A stretch of 64,000 nucleotides of DNA from Halosimplex rubrum (GCF_013415885.1 NZ_CP058910.1:372001-436000), one strand, 5' to 3'. Shown: positions 25,674-33,624, counted from the first letter of the stretch. Translations and numbers: made by a program. Notes: a model not told the origin generated them from the sequence alone.

Positions 25674-27215
25674 ATGACGAGTGGTCTCTCGAGACGGCGG
25701 CTGTTGAGCGGTGCCGGGGTCCTGGCGTCCGGCGCTGTCCTCGGTGGAATCGCGGGAGCGTCCCGCGGAGACGGTGTGAACGACGCCGGCGCGGCCGAGG
25801 AGTTACCCCTCCGCTGGAATCGGACGTACTCGGACGCCACGTACAACGGGGCCGCCTCGGTCGTCGAGGACGGCGACGCGTACGTCGTCCTGGGTCAGTC
25901 GGGATCGGAGGCGTCGGGGATCCCGGGCTGGCTGTTCGGTACGGACGCGACGGGCGGGGAGGGGGAGTGGACGGCGACGGTGGCGAGCGACGGCCGCCAG
26001 CCGCCGACGTTCCAGACGCATCTCCCGGCCGTCGACGGCGACGGCTACGCACTGCTCGGCGTCCGCGCCCAGGCCGGGTCGATGTCGCTCGTCCGGACCG
26101 ACGCCGACGGGGCTATCCAGTGGTGGGAGACCTACGAGGGGGACGCCGACGGGGGCGCGAACGCGAGCGTCCTCGCTCGCGACGCGATCGCCGCCGGGGA
26201 CGGGTACCTGATTGCCGGCGCGCGCGCCGGTGGGCAGGGTACCGACTCGCACGGGCTCGTCGTCAGGGTCGGACCGGACGGGAGCGAGCGGTCCCGGACG
26301 CGGCTGTTCACCGACCAGCAGTCCGAGATCCGGAGCGTCGTGCCCGACGGCGACGGCTACGCGGGGGTGGCCGTCGTCCAGTCGTCGTCCGGCGACGGCG
26401 CGTCGGTCCGGTCGGTCCTGTTTCGCGCGGACGCCGACGACGAGATACAGTGGCGCGAGGAGTTCACCGCATCGACCGACGGCGGCCCGCTGGCGCAGAA
26501 TCAGCTGGTCGACCTCGCGGTCGACGGCGACGGCTACGTCGCGGCCGGGTACGCCGCGAGTAGCTCCTTCGACACGGTCGACGGCTGGGTGCTCTCGGTC
26601 GACGGATCCGGCGAGGGGCGGGCGACCCGTCGGCTGTCGCCCCGACCGGTGACGCTGTTCACGGGCGTCGCGACCACCGACGACGGTGTCGTCGTCGCCG
26701 GCCAGGGCAGCGAGTCCCCGTCGAGTCAGGCGGCGGTCGGGCTGGTCGGCGAACTCGGCGACGGCCTCGAAGCCAACTGGAGCAAGAGGGTGTCGGTCGG
26801 GGCGGTCAACAACGTCCGCGACGTGATCGCGACCGGCGACGGCGGGGTCGCCCTCGCGGGGATCACGCAGTACCGGTCCCGGACCGCGGACCCGCGGAGC
26901 GAGGCGTGGCTCGTCAAACTCGGCGGCGAAGACGCGCCTCGGGTCACCGCGACGGCGCCCGACACGGACGCCCCGTCGTCGACCGCGACGGCGTCGCCGA
27001 CCCCCGAACCGACGGCGACGCCGTCCCCGACCCCATCGCCGACGCCCGAACCGACCGACGACCCGACGGCGACCGCGACGGCGACCGTCCCCGCGACCGC
27101 GGCCCCCGACCCTACCGAGACCACCGACGGTGACGGCTCCGGCTTCGGCGCCGGCGCGGCGCTGGCCGCGCTGGGCGGGACGGCGCTGTACGAACGGGTT
27201 CGCGACGAGGACTGA
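25674..27215 (+). CDS. Tat-exported beta-propeller-like surface protein, paralogue, PGF-CTERM-type tail
   Basis: A 513-aa paralogue of the protein at 23845. It has a Tat signal (SRRRLLSGAGVLASGAVLG) and repeated blocks (DGYALLGVRAQ, DGYLIAGARAG, DGYVAAGYAA, DDGVVVAGQGS, DGGVALAGITQ), each followed by Trp or acidic turns. These predict about six to seven propeller blades. A Pro/Thr linker (TPEPTATPSPTPSPTPEPT) precedes GSGFGAGAALAALGGTALY plus Arg, a variant PGF-CTERM where Pro is replaced by Ser. The tandem arrangement suggests duplication. Confidence 0.85.
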   Translation: MTSGLSRRRLLSGAGVLASGAVLGGIAGASRGDGVNDAGAAEELPLRWNRTYSDATYNGAASVVEDGDAYVVLGQSGSEASGIPGWLFGTDATGGEGEWTATVASDGRQPPTFQTHLPAVDGDGYALLGVRAQAGSMSLVRTDADGAIQWWETYEGDADGGANASVLARDAIAAGDGYLIAGARAGGQGTDSHGLVVRVGPDGSERSRTRLFTDQQSEIRSVVPDGDGYAGVAVVQSSSGDGASVRSVLFRADADDEIQWREEFTASTDGGPLAQNQLVDLAVDGDGYVAAGYAASSSFDTVDGWVLSVDGSGEGRATRRLSPRPVTLFTGVATTDDGVVVAGQGSESPSSQAAVGLVGELGDGLEANWSKRVSVGAVNNVRDVIATGDGGVALAGITQYRSRTADPRSEAWLVKLGGEDAPRVTATAPDTDAPSSTATASPTPEPTATPSPTPSPTPEPTDDPTATATATVPATAAPDPTETTDGDGSGFGAGAALAALGGTALYERVRDED

Positions 27216-27248
27216 TTCGCGACGAGGGCCGGTCCGGGACAGAACCGT

Positions 27249-27392
27249 TCAGTCGTCGGCGCCGGCGCCCACGCCCGAAGCGCGGGCCACCTCGCGCCAC
27301 TTGCCCGACCGGAACCGGCCGGTGTTGACCGCCGCCTTGACGTCGAACGTCCCCTCACCGCGGGCCGTCTCGGTCGAAGACGACTTCGCCAC
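27249..27392 (-). CDS. 47-residue basic protein overlapping amidohydrolase 3' end
   Basis: GTG 27392 to TGA 27249 encodes 47 residues: a Ser/Thr-rich start (MAKSSSTETARGEG) then TFDVKAAVNTGRFRSGKW and REVARASGVGAGADD. The start lies inside the last 38 bases of the amidohydrolase gene, in another frame. The codon pattern after 27355 (outside the overlap) keeps the G/C third-position bias, and the peptide is not low-complexity. It may be a small RNA- or DNA-binding protein, but no family is recognised. Confidence 0.45.
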   Translation of the reverse strand: MAKSSSTETARGEGTFDVKAAVNTGRFRSGKWREVARASGVGAGADD

Positions 27393-28929
27393 CGACCAGC
27401 GTCGTCCGCACGTCGATGGCACCGATCTCGTCGGGGTCGACGGCCCACGGCGACCGGTCGAGGACCACCAGGTCGGCGAGCGTGCCCGCCTCGACGGTGC
27501 CCAGTCGGTCCTCGTCGAACCCCGCGTAGGCCGCGCCGCTCGTGTACGCTCGCAGGGCCTCGGTCACCGAGAGCCGCTGGCGGTCGTCGGGGGCGGTCGC
27601 CGCCTGCCCGACGCCGAACAGCGGGTCGAGCGGCATGCAGTCGCTCCCGAAGGCCAGGTCCGCGCCCGCCTCCTGCAGGTCGGCGAACCGGTTCGAGGCG
27701 CGTCGGCGCTCGTCACCGAGTCGGGCGGCGTACAGCCCGTCCGCCCGCGCCCACTTCAGGAAGTTCGGCTGCATCGACGCCACGACGTCGCTCTCGCCGA
27801 TTCGCTCGACCAACTCGTCGGTGAGCACCTCGGCGTGTTCGATCCGGTGGCGGGCGCCGTCGGCGGCGGCGAGCGCGTCCAGCGTCTCCCGGATCGCCTC
27901 GTCGCCGATGGCGTGAACGGTGACCTGCAGGTCGGCCGCGTCGGCGCGGGCGACCAGGTCGCGGAGCTCCTCGGGGTCGACGACCCACTGGCCGGTGGCC
28001 GCTTCCGATTCGTTATCGTCGGGATCGGCGTCGGCGTACGGTTCGGAGAGCTTCGCGGTGCGGCCACCGATGGAGCCGTCGGTGTAGGTCTTGATCGCGC
28101 CGGCGCGGACGCGGTCGCTCCCGTGGTTCGTCCGGAGGCCCAGCTCCTCGACCGCGTCGAGGTGGTCGCTCCAGTAGTTGAGCCGCACCCGGATCGGGAG
28201 TTCGTCAACCCGGTCGAGTTCGCGGTAGACGGCGGGCGCCACCGAACGGCGGACCATGTCGTGGACGCCGACGACACCGAGTTCCGTCGCCCGCTCGGTC
28301 GCGGCGCGGATCGCCCGACCCATCGCGGACCGGTCGGGTTCGATGGCGTCCCAGACCGCGTCGAGGGCGCGCTCGACGACCACGCCCGTCGGCTCGCCGG
28401 CGCGGGTGCGCACGTCCGCGCCGGGCATCGACCCGCGCAGGCGGTTCAGGGCCACCGAGTCGAGCGACGCGAGGTGCATGTCCTCCCGGACGGCCGCGAC
28501 CGGGCGGTCCGTGTCCACGCGGTCCAGGTCGTCGGCGGTGAGGTAGCGGTCGTCGGCCCACGCGCTCTCGTCGTAGCCGAAGCCCAGCACCCACCGGTCC
28601 GGTCCCTCCTCGGCGTCGAGTTCGGCCGCGCGGGCCGCGAGCAGGTCGACGGCCGCCCCGGGCGAGTCCGCCGCCGAGAGGTCGGCGTTGACCAGCCGGC
28701 GGCCGACCATCGGCAAGTGGGTGTGGGCGTCGACGAAGCCGGGGAGGACGACCCGGCCCTCGCAGTCGCGGACCGTCGTCTCGACGCCGGCGAGGTGTTC
28801 GACGTCGAAGGCCGAGCCGACCGCGACGATCCGCCCGTCTCGAACGGCGAGGGCCTCGGCCGTCTCGTCGGGGTCGGTCAGCGCGTGGATCTCTGCGTTC
28901 GTGAGCACCAGATCCGCGGCCGCTGTCAT
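27355..28929 (-). CDS. YtcJ-type amidohydrolase
   Basis: A 524-aa metal-dependent amidohydrolase. The N-terminal beta-sandwich (LVLTNAEIHALTD, AVRDGRIVAVGS) leads to VVLPGFVDAHTHLPM, carrying the HxH metal pair. Further ligands appear in VHAIGDEAI (His) and RIEHAEVL, and the C-terminal return to the sandwich is LGTVEAGTLADLVVLDRSPW. This is the YtcJ-like exoenzyme group (amide or cyclic urea substrates). The start ATG 28929 was chosen over 29019 because upstream residues are not family-like. It is divergent from hmgA. Confidence 0.9.
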   Translation of the reverse strand: MTAAADLVLTNAEIHALTDPDETAEALAVRDGRIVAVGSAFDVEHLAGVETTVRDCEGRVVLPGFVDAHTHLPMVGRRLVNADLSAADSPGAAVDLLAARAAELDAEEGPDRWVLGFGYDESAWADDRYLTADDLDRVDTDRPVAAVREDMHLASLDSVALNRLRGSMPGADVRTRAGEPTGVVVERALDAVWDAIEPDRSAMGRAIRAATERATELGVVGVHDMVRRSVAPAVYRELDRVDELPIRVRLNYWSDHLDAVEELGLRTNHGSDRVRAGAIKTYTDGSIGGRTAKLSEPYADADPDDNESEAATGQWVVDPEELRDLVARADAADLQVTVHAIGDEAIRETLDALAAADGARHRIEHAEVLTDELVERIGESDVVASMQPNFLKWARADGLYAARLGDERRRASNRFADLQEAGADLAFGSDCMPLDPLFGVGQAATAPDDRQRLSVTEALRAYTSGAAYAGFDEDRLGTVEAGTLADLVVLDRSPWAVDPDEIGAIDVRTTLVGGEVVFDRDGPR

Positions 28930-29017
28930 AGTGGGAACTGGCGACCGGAGCGTCCCTAAGCGTTCGGGCGCGAACCGGACAGCAACTGTTAGGGGCGTCG
29001 ACCGCGAGGCTCCGGGC

Positions 29018-30322
29018 ATGACCGACGACTCCGACGCCGACGGTGCGGACGCGGACGGAGGGAGCGACCCCGAGGCCCTCGCCGACCGCGTCGCCGACGG
29101 CGACCTGCGACTCTACGAACTCGAGGACCACGCCGACGCCGAGACCGCGGCGACCGCCCGCCGGCTCGTCGTCGAGCGCGACACCGGCGTCGACCTCTCG
29201 GCGACCGGCGACTACGCCTTCGCGGCCGACTCGGCCGACTCGAACATCGAGAACCTCGTCGGCGCCGCGCAGCTCCCAGTCGGCGTCGCCGGCCCCGTCA
29301 CGGTCCGCGGCGAGGCCGCGGACGGCGACTTCTACCTCCCCATCGCCACTACCGAGGGGGCCCTGGTCGCCAGCGTCAACCGCGGCTGTGCGGCCATCTC
29401 CGCCGCCGGCGGCGCGACCGCTCGGGTGACCAAGCGCGGGATGACCCGCGCGCCCGTCTTCCGCGTCGACGGCGTGGCCGAGGGCGCCGAGGTCGCCGAG
29501 TGGGTCGAGGAAAACGAGGACCGACTCGCCGAGGCGGCCGAGTCGACGACCGGCCACGGCCGCCTGCAGTCGGTGACGCCCTACCTCGTCGGCGACTCCG
29601 TCTTCCTGCGGTTCTCCTACGACACGGGCGACGCCAACGGGATGAACATGGCGACCATCGCGACGCGGGCGGCCGCCGAGGTGGTCGAGGACGAAACCCC
29701 GGCCTCCCTCGTGGCGCTGTCGGGCAACCTCTGCACGGACAAGAAGCCCGCGGCCATCAACGCCGTCGAGGGCCGCGGCCACACCGTCACGGCCGACGTG
29801 ACCATCCCCCGCGAGACCGTCGAGGAGCGCTTGGGCACCACGCCCGAGGCCGTCGAGGAGGCCAACACCCGCAAGAACCTGATCGGCAGCGCCAAGGCGG
29901 GGAGCCTGGGGTTCAACGCCCAGGCGGCCAACGTCGTCGCCGGCGTGTTCATCGCCACCGGCCAGGACGAGGCCCACGTCGTCGAGGGGTCCAACTGCAT
30001 CACGACCGTCGAGGCCCGCGACGGGGTCTCCGCGAGCGAAGCGAGCGGAGGCTCGGGAGAGCGGAGCTCTGCCGGTGAACTGTACGCCAGCGTCAACCTC
30101 GCCAGCCTGCAGGTCGGCACCGTCGGCGGCGGCACGGATCTCGCGACCCAGTCGGAGATGCTCGACGTGGTCGGCGTCGCCGGCGGCGGCGACCCGGTCG
30201 GGTCGAACGCCGACGCGCTCGCGGAGGTCATCGCCGCCGGCGCGCTCGCGGGCGAACTCTCCCTGGTCTCGGCGCTGGCCTCCCGGCACCTCTCCAGCGC
30301 CCACGAGGAACTCGGGCGGTAG
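29018..30322 (+). CDS. hmgA: 3-hydroxy-3-methylglutaryl-CoA reductase, class I
   Basis: Reduces HMG-CoA to mevalonate with NADPH, the committed step of archaeal isoprenoid lipid synthesis and the target of statins in haloarchaea. The 434-aa protein shows ENLVGAAQLPVGVAGP, LPIATTEGALVASVNRG (catalytic Glu), DANGMNMAT, GNLCTDKKPAAINAVEGRG (catalytic Lys) and GTVGGGTDL, plus the C-terminal His (LSSAHEELGR). It is longer than typical archaeal enzymes because of an acidic ~25-residue N-terminus and a ~17-residue insertion at 337-353 (nt 30026-30076) within EARDG..ELYASVNL. The insertion is made of GCGAGCGAAGCGAGCGG-type DNA. Confidence 0.95.
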   Translation: MTDDSDADGADADGGSDPEALADRVADGDLRLYELEDHADAETAATARRLVVERDTGVDLSATGDYAFAADSADSNIENLVGAAQLPVGVAGPVTVRGEAADGDFYLPIATTEGALVASVNRGCAAISAAGGATARVTKRGMTRAPVFRVDGVAEGAEVAEWVEENEDRLAEAAESTTGHGRLQSVTPYLVGDSVFLRFSYDTGDANGMNMATIATRAAAEVVEDETPASLVALSGNLCTDKKPAAINAVEGRGHTVTADVTIPRETVEERLGTTPEAVEEANTRKNLIGSAKAGSLGFNAQAANVVAGVFIATGQDEAHVVEGSNCITTVEARDGVSASEASGGSGERSSAGELYASVNLASLQVGTVGGGTDLATQSEMLDVVGVAGGGDPVGSNADALAEVIAAGALAGELSLVSALASRHLSSAHEELGR

Positions 30323-30467
30323 GCAGTACCTGACTCCCGGAAATCTTTTCAGCGGTCACACCCCGTTTCACGTTCACTTCCGCTCCGGTGACGGCTGGCG
30401 TTTACGTATCGTCCCCCGGTAGTTCGACTGCGTCCGACCGGGAGCCCCGGCGGACGCGCCCACACCC

Positions 30468-30659
30468 ATGCCTTCGAACAGCACCGCGGACCGCAGGGTC
30501 CGCACGACCGACAGCGGCGCCCCTCCGGCCGAGGGGGACGGCGACGGTGACGACGACCTGCCGGTGCGCCGCGCGACCCGGGTCATGCGCCTCCTGAAGC
30601 TCGCGGCGACGACGCTGGCCGCCCTCGCCACCGCCGCGAAGGCGCTCGGCCTGGTCTGA
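30468..30659 (+). CDS. Hypothetical 63-residue protein with C-terminal hydrophobic helix
   Basis: A 63-aa reading frame: polar, acidic first half (DGDGDDDLPVRRATR), then an amphipathic/hydrophobic end (LLKLAATTLAALATAAKALGLV). No family is recognised and the hydrophobic part is short for a membrane anchor. Third-position GC bias fits coding use. The downstream stretch 30660-30797 holds tandem repeats instead of a gene. Confidence 0.45.
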   Translation: MPSNSTADRRVRTTDSGAPPAEGDGDGDDDLPVRRATRVMRLLKLAATTLAALATAAKALGLV

Positions 30660-30684
30660 GCCGCCGGTCCGGGCGGCGCGCCGG

Positions 30685-30741
30685 CCGCCCGGGACCGCGT
30701 CGACCGCCCGGGACCGCGCCGACCGCCCGGGACCGGGTCGG
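30685..30741. repeat. Three tandem copies of a 19-bp repeat
   Basis: Units 30685-30703, 30704-30722 and 30723-30741 each begin CCGCCCGGGACCG. They run directly into a hairpin with 8-bp arms, CGGCACCG and CGGTGCCG (30739-30758), about 40 nt before the next gene. It may act as a terminator or a regulatory element; function is not established. Confidence 0.6.
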
Positions 30742-30797
30742 CACCGTCACCGGTGCCGGAGAAACGCCTATTGCGGTCGCTTCCCTCGTGTCCGACG

Positions 30798-31181
30798 ATG
30801 GACGACCGGGCTCCGATCTACGCGGCCGCCGCTGGGGTCATCGCGCCGGTGGCGACCGTCCGTCTCGTCGGCGGCGCGGTCGACGCTGGCGTCCTCAACC
30901 CGCTCGTCGGCCTCGTCGTCCTCTTTCTCGGCCCCGTCCTCGGGATCGTCTGGGTCGTCTCGGCGGCCTGGAAGCTCGGCCTGACCGACTGGGACCCCCT
31001 CGACCGCTTCCGCACGCGGGCCACCGTCCGCGAGGACATCCCCGCGCAGTTCCACGACGCCATCGACCACGAGACGCTGGACGCCGAGAAAGAGGAGGGG
31101 AAGATCCCGACGAACCTGTTCGTCTACGGCCTCGTCTACCTCGTCGGCGTCCCGATATTCGCGGTCGTGTTCATCCTCTAG
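30798..31181 (+). CDS. Hypothetical membrane protein, three or four helices
   Basis: A 127-aa membrane protein. Hydrophobic segments run at residues ~5-27, 33-58 (LVGLVVLFLGPVLGIVWVVSAAW) and 108-127 (FVYGLVYLVGVPIFAVVFIL). A ~45-residue acidic loop (REDIPAQFHDAIDHETLDAEKEEG) lies between. No family name is recognised. Its stop overlaps the stop of the convergent DUF5817-like gene by three bases, a compact tail-to-tail arrangement. Confidence 0.75.
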   Translation: MDDRAPIYAAAAGVIAPVATVRLVGGAVDAGVLNPLVGLVVLFLGPVLGIVWVVSAAWKLGLTDWDPLDRFRTRATVREDIPAQFHDAIDHETLDAEKEEGKIPTNLFVYGLVYLVGVPIFAVVFIL

Positions 31182-31699
31182 AGTAGTCGGTAGGTCCCGC
31201 GGTTCTCCGTCGCCTCGCCCGCCCGGACGAGCTTTTCGAGCGTCTTTCGGGTGTACTCGGCGTCGACGCCCCGCTCGGCGGCGTCCTCGACGACCGCGTC
31301 CTCGGTCGCCTCGTCGACCTCGCGAACGGCGTCGCGGACGCGCTCTTTGCGGCTCTTCGACCCGCTCGACTCCATCGCCCGCTCGCCCGCCTCGGCGACC
31401 GCGTCGGCGTCGAGTCCCGACCCCTCCAGATACTCGGTGTCGGAGGGCCCCACGTCGTCGAGCTGGCGCTCCATCTCCGAGAAGGAGTCGAGTTCGGCGA
31501 AGGCGTCGCCGTGGCCCTGGCGGTTGGCGAGCATCGACGCGCGCACCTCCCGGGCGTGGTCCTCCTCGTCGGTGGAGACGAACTTCTTGCGCTTTGCGTA
31601 CTGGCGGGTCGTCCCGCAGCGGGGACACTGGCTGGTCTCCGGGCGCCCCTCGACGACCCAGAGCATCGAACAGTCGCTACAGCCCACGACGGCGTACAT
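31178..31699 (-). CDS. DUF5817-like zinc-ribbon protein
   Basis: A 173-aa soluble protein. The N-terminal ribbon YAVVGCSDCSMLWVVEG with SQCPRCGTTRQY has two CxxC pairs. A charged helical middle follows, and a C-terminal winged-helix-like segment (VEDAAERGVDAEYTRKTLEK, AGEATENRGTYRLL). The order matches the haloarchaeal DUF5817 family, possibly an RNA/DNA-binding protein. ATG 31699 is chosen over GTG 31702. It lies immediately downstream of the uracil-DNA glycosylase remnant. Confidence 0.8.
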   Translation of the reverse strand: MYAVVGCSDCSMLWVVEGRPETSQCPRCGTTRQYAKRKKFVSTDEEDHAREVRASMLANRQGHGDAFAELDSFSEMERQLDDVGPSDTEYLEGSGLDADAVAEAGERAMESSGSKSRKERVRDAVREVDEATEDAVVEDAAERGVDAEYTRKTLEKLVRAGEATENRGTYRLL

Positions 31700-31791
31700 C
31701 ACTGATGGCTATCGCGCCCGCCGGTATCAACGTTCGGCAAGCGCGGCGGACGTGGTTCCGGCGTATCGCGGCGGCACATCGGGCCGCGACG

Positions 31792-31983
31792 CTACTCCCC
31801 GACCGCCGCGACCGTCTCCCGGATCGCCGCGACGTACTCCTCACGAGAGTATCCGAGTCGACCGATCCACACCTCCTGGTAGGAGGGATGCACGAGCGGG
31901 ACGAGCCCACTCGCTCCAGCGACGACTTCATTCACGGCGTGCTCGAGCGGCTCTCGTGGGCCACCGAGCACAGTCCTCGTCGT
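31792..31983 (-). pseudogene. Uracil-DNA glycosylase, C-terminal remnant
   Basis: The minus-strand frame ending TAG 31792 encodes about 60 residues with TRTVLGGPREPLEHAV and SGLVPLVHPSYQEVWIGRLG. The HPSYQ segment is the C-terminal motif of family 4/5-type uracil-DNA glycosylases of haloarchaea. Upstream of about 31983 the frame loses similarity and no start is plausible. The matching N-terminal remnant lies at 32914-33042, with an unrelated insert between. The domain centre (about 100 residues, including the catalytic and Fe-S parts) is missing, so the gene is dead. Confidence 0.75.
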
Positions 31984-32061
31984 CCGACTCAAGTTCAGCC
32001 ACGTCGAGGTAGTAACCAATACGAAGAGATTAGTGCCAAGGGACAGGATGACCATAATACA

Positions 32062-32604
32062 GTGAATCTGTCGTCACGGGCCGTTTCACCAGTCATAGCG
32101 AACATTCTAATGGTCGCTACTGTGGTGATACTCGCTGCGACAGTTTCGGTGTTTGCGCTCGGTTTCGTCGACGAGGCTAACCAGCCCGGCCCCGTTGTTG
32201 GTCAATCGAGTGGTGAACTCCTGACACAAGACGGGTTCGATGGCGGAATCGTTAACATCACACACGTTGCAGGTGACACCTTATCCGCATCTGCCCTCGA
32301 AATCGCTGTCGATGCACAGGGCGCCTGCGGGAAGTCCGGTCGGTTAGTGAACCTGCCAGCGAGTGGTGGCGACCCGGTACCGACGAGCGAGTATGTTCGA
32401 GGCGACGATATTTTCGACAACTCATATAACTCAGTGGGCGGGCCAATTGGCGAAGCAGGCGGTCAGTGGCAGGCAGGCGAGACGGCAACGTTCCGAATCG
32501 CCGGGACGCCATGTCAACTTGATAGTGGTGATACGATTACCGTTCGCGTCGTCCACACGCCGACGAACTCGGTGGTAATCAAAGAGACACTGACCGTGAC
32601 GTAG
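32062..32604 (+). CDS. Type IV pilin (archaeal class III signal)
   Basis: A 180-aa archaeal pilin. It begins MNLSSRAVSPVIANILMVAT, the class III prepilin signal in which the peptidase PibD cuts near SSRA/VSPVI. A hydrophobic assembly helix follows to about residue 37, then a beta-rich secreted domain with two Cys (ACGKSG, TPCQLD). The GTG start is fixed by the signal motif. The gene is visibly more AT-rich than the surroundings and sits inside the broken glycosylase gene. No pilus ATPase or membrane platform gene is near, so it would rely on machinery elsewhere. Confidence 0.88.
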   Translation: MNLSSRAVSPVIANILMVATVVILAATVSVFALGFVDEANQPGPVVGQSSGELLTQDGFDGGIVNITHVAGDTLSASALEIAVDAQGACGKSGRLVNLPASGGDPVPTSEYVRGDDIFDNSYNSVGGPIGEAGGQWQAGETATFRIAGTPCQLDSGDTITVRVVHTPTNSVVIKETLTVT

Positions 32605-32691
32605 GTCAGTCCGATTCAGTCTTCGTCGTTCGGTTCTCGTCCTGCCACCCGTGAGAGATGAGACAAGCACGACGCGACCCACTGCATAGAC

Positions 32692-32793
32692 ATGCCTGAA
32701 CAGAACGTCGGTGGCTGTGACCGACTTGCCTGCGCACTACTCGCCGCCCTGCTGACTGTCGTGGCCATCAGTAGTACCGCATTCGTAGAGTAG
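32692..32793 (+). CDS. 33-residue hydrophobic peptide after the pilin gene
   Basis: ATG 32692 to TAG 32793 encodes MPEQNVGGCDRLACALLAAL followed by LTVVAISSTAFVE: a short polar start with two Cys and one membrane helix. It lies 87 nt downstream of the pilin within the same AT-richer insert. It is too short for domain recognition. It could be a pilin-associated membrane peptide or chance. Confidence 0.35.
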   Translation: MPEQNVGGCDRLACALLAALLTVVAISSTAFVE

Positions 32794-32913
32794 GCGTCGC
32801 TGGCGTAGCCCGCGTCGGGCGCTTCGCCGCCAAGGAGCACCGTAGAATATGATAGACATCGCTCGGACGACCGTATGACAGCCTGCGATCGACCGTGCAA
32901 ACGCTTTCACATT

Positions 32914-33042
32914 CTACGATAGCCCGGTATCCCCGGGGCCGTTGCCCCAGGCGATGCGCTCGCGACACTCCGTGAGCGCGGGGCAGCGCCGGCAGTCCTC
33001 GGCGAGCGCGTTTCGGGTGTCGGGGTCGGGGAACTCGGGCAT
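32914..33042 (-). pseudogene. Uracil-DNA glycosylase, N-terminal remnant
   Basis: From ATG 33042 the minus strand encodes MPEFPDPDTRNALAEDCRRC, then PALTECRERIAWGNGP and a stop seven codons later. CRRCPAL and WGNGP are the N-terminal iron-sulfur-cysteine and active-site loop motifs of family 4-type uracil-DNA glycosylase. Similarity stops at about 32930, the right edge of the insert. With the C-terminal remnant at 31792-31983 it shows one gene disrupted by replacement of its middle with a pilin-bearing segment of about 0.9 kb. Confidence 0.78.
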
Positions 33043-33054
33043 CGATCGGCTGGG

Positions 33055-33624
33055 TCACTCGGCCCCGGTGACGCCGCGCCAGGCGCGACCGGGCAGCGCG
33101 AGGACGGTCGCGAGGCCGGGGTAGCCGTCGGCCCGCCAGACGACGGCGGCGACCCCGACGAGCAGGAACTCGAAGGACAGCTCCGGCGAGAGGTCGACCA
33201 GCGCGAAGTGCGCCGCGAAGCTCTGCTCGACCTCGGACTCCAGCGGCGGGACCGCGGGCCACAGCATGAACCCGGCCTCGCGGAACTCCAGGGCGACCAG
33301 CGAGTACAGCGCGTCGCCGAACGTGTGGACGAGCGCGCCGATCCCGAACGCGACGACGAGCGGCTCCTCGCCCTCCTCGCGGGCGGCGGCGACGGTGTAC
33401 AGCAGCGCGACGACCGGCCCGACGACCAGCAGCGAGTGGGCGAGCGACCGGCCGGTCGGCAGGATCGACAGCGTCCACGCGAGCGGCTTGTCGACCAGAT
33501 CCGGAAACTGCGACCCGAACGCGACGACCAGCGTGGCCGCCGCGGTCGGGCGGTGACCGCGGCCGAATCGGGCGTAGAGACTGTAGACGAGATACGCCAT
33601 CGCGAGGTGTCCCCAGGGCCACAT
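33055..33624 (-). CDS. DUF457/YdjM-type membrane-bound metal-dependent hydrolase-like protein
   Basis: A 189-aa polytopic membrane protein: WPWGHLAMAYLVYSLYARFG at the start, then GSQFPDLVDKPLAWTL, GRSLAHSLLVVGP and ALVHTFGDALYS. The repeated H/D residues at membrane edges are those of the YdjM/LexA-regulated DUF457 hydrolase family. Start ATG 33624 is preferred to the GTG before it. It was the gene directly upstream of the now broken glycosylase gene (12 nt apart). Confidence 0.85.
   Translation of the reverse strand: MWPWGHLAMAYLVYSLYARFGRGHRPTAAATLVVAFGSQFPDLVDKPLAWTLSILPTGRSLAHSLLVVGPVVALLYTVAAAREEGEEPLVVAFGIGALVHTFGDALYSLVALEFREAGFMLWPAVPPLESEVEQSFAAHFALVDLSPELSFEFLLVGVAAVVWRADGYPGLATVLALPGRAWRGVTGAE

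Noticed and set aside
32616-32900. A 94-codon minus-strand frame with VLLGGEAPDAGY, resembling the missing glycosylase centre
   Set aside because: The similarity to the VVGEAP-type loop is short, the rest does not fit, and it lies opposite the 33-codon peptide frame.
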